Part shown: piece after piece, positions 63,411 to 64,000 of the stretch | Numbering within the stretch: the stretch's first letter is position 1 | How the letters are laid out: each line of letters begins with the position of its first letter | NCBI GenBank assembly: GCA_017960475.1 | Contig: JAGCZH010000006.1 | Location: forward strand, 124,001-188,000 | Length of the DNA: 64,000 nucleotides | From: Bacteroidales bacterium | Lineage (GTDB): Bacteria; Bacteroidota; Bacteroidia; Bacteroidales; P3 | Direction of reading: 5' to 3' | Notes under the pieces: generated by a model | Seen by the model: the letters and a program-made list of their open reading frames with translations, nothing else | Told to the model about the DNA's origin: nothing | Databases searched by the model: none | Position numbers and translations under genes: made by a program

Positions 63411-63531
63411 ATCGTGAATTGTGACCTGTGATGAGTGACCTGTGAAAATTCAAAATTCAAAATTCGAAATTCAAAATTCAAAATTCAAAATACCTTTTCA
63501 ACCTTTTAAACCCTTTCAACGTCAACCATAC
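63411..63531 (+). repeat. Repeat leader upstream of the C10 protease gene
   Basis: GTGACCTGTGATGAGTGACC (63420-63439), then seven AAAATTC-type heptamers (63445-63488), then CCTTTTCAACCTTTTAAACC (63493-63512), ending about 20 bases before the ATG. The order is the same as in the alaS leader. Confidence 0.85.
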
Positions 63532-64000
63532 ATGAAAAAAATCATCTTCTTATTCGTAGTCCTGACATTAGCCATGACCGCCACAGCCCAGCAAGTGAGT
63601 GTGAATATCGCCCAAAAGGCGGCACAGAACTACCTTACGGCCTACGAACCAAGTTACAGCAACCAGCAACTTAGACATTACACCACATTGAATGATCCTG
63701 ATGGCAATGCCGCACTGTATGTCTTCAACATAGGAGACGAGGGTTTTGTAATCGCCAGTGCGGACATGATGTACTCGCCCGTTGTCGGTTATTCTTTCAA
63801 TGGGTGTTACGACAGCACCCGCGTCCCATCCAACTTAGAGTCCTGGCTAAAGAACAGCTCCACCGACATGTGGGCCGCAAAAAAGAGCTCGTCTGACGCC
63901 AAATCAGCTGTCAACGGCGAGATCATCGCCCAACAAAACCAATGGCGCCAAGAGTGGGAACTACTGAACTCAGGTAAAACCATCGAAAACGCCGGTCCGA
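63532..64000 (+). CDS. C10-family (streptopain-like) protease, N-terminal part
   Basis: First 156 residues; continues beyond the window. Signal peptide MKKIIFLFVVLTLAMTATAQ. Then a Spi/propeptide-type domain: AQKAAQNYLTAYEPS, ALYVFNIGDEGFVIASADMM and YSPVVGYSFNGCYDS, the typical inhibitory prodomain of C10 cysteine proteases in Bacteroidota. The catalytic Cys and His lie outside, so the protease itself is inferred from the prodomain. Many such proteins are secreted through the type IX system. Confidence 0.78.
   Translation, partial: MKKIIFLFVVLTLAMTATAQQVSVNIAQKAAQNYLTAYEPSYSNQQLRHYTTLNDPDGNAALYVFNIGDEGFVIASADMMYSPVVGYSFNGCYDSTRVPSNLESWLKNSSTDMWAAKKSSSDAKSAVNGEIIAQQNQWRQEWELLNSGKTIENAGP

Noticed and set aside
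63440-63490. CRISPR-like array from the AAAATTC repeats
   Set aside because: Units are 7 bases and directly adjacent without spacers; no cas gene is near.

Overview
The window is a chromosomal segment from a member of the Bacteroidota, most likely order Bacteroidales. The evidence is: promoter-like sites of the Bacteroidota type (TAnnTTTG, usually followed by C) in front of many genes; A/T-rich leaders without Shine-Dalgarno sequences; family-typical versions of several proteins (306-residue SerA with Lys in place of the catalytic His, short AtpC, Bacteroidota-type S41 peptidases, a GldH-like lipoprotein, a C10 protease with Spi-type propeptide); and atpD-atpC as a pair. Most genes are housekeeping and the coding density is high. 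No tRNA, rRNA, CRISPR array, transposase or integrase gene was seen.

Layout. 0-4.8 kb: truncated signal peptidase I, a GT4 glycosyltransferase, topA, an SRPBCC protein. 4.8-12.1 kb: pyrE, a Nudix hydrolase, dprA, atpDC and a membrane pyrophosphatase (hppA), so two ion-coupled energy systems lie side by side. 12.1-26 kb: a hotdog thioesterase, a UDP-galactopyranose-mutase-like flavoprotein, asd, a GldH-like lipoprotein, uvrC, an RsuA/RluB-type pseudouridine synthase, a 25-residue-repeat protein, pheT, a lipoprotein, a GT39 transferase and glnS. 26-36.8 kb is envelope-rich: an LEA2-like lipoprotein, a C69 dipeptidase, an M20 hydrolase, a 918-residue fusion that reads as MurL epimerase plus MurD ligase, a long coiled-coil lipoprotein directly upstream of it, an outer-surface protein and an S41 peptidase. 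36.9-42.8 kb: a divergent pyruvate-phosphate-dikinase relative without the PEP/pyruvate barrel, a GH78 rhamnosidase and a second S41 peptidase.

42.8-50.6 kb is the accessory part: a 3'-terminal remnant of nadE, a WG-repeat-like protein with a recent internal duplication, the intact nadE, an unknown gene, about 1 kb of repeat-filled non-coding DNA, a single-chain restriction-modification enzyme with nuclease and methylase domains, and a BRO-N/Fic protein. 50.6-64 kb returns to core genes: alaS with two companion genes, a GroES-like protein, an MntP-like pump, an ATP-grasp protein, serA/serC, an A/T-rich possible origin region, dnaA, a flavin reductase, a 2-hydroxyacid dehydrogenase and the start of a C10 protease.

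A striking genome-wide habit is visible in the gaps: short tandem families (AATTTTC-type heptamers, GTGACCT heptamers, and a pyrimidine-rich AACCCTTTTAAACC ladder). The last lies, always in the same orientation, just upstream of the start codon of at least seven genes. The most interesting items for follow-up are the MurL-MurD fusion, the barrel-less dikinase, these oriented leader repeats and the nadE remnant/WG-repeat locus.
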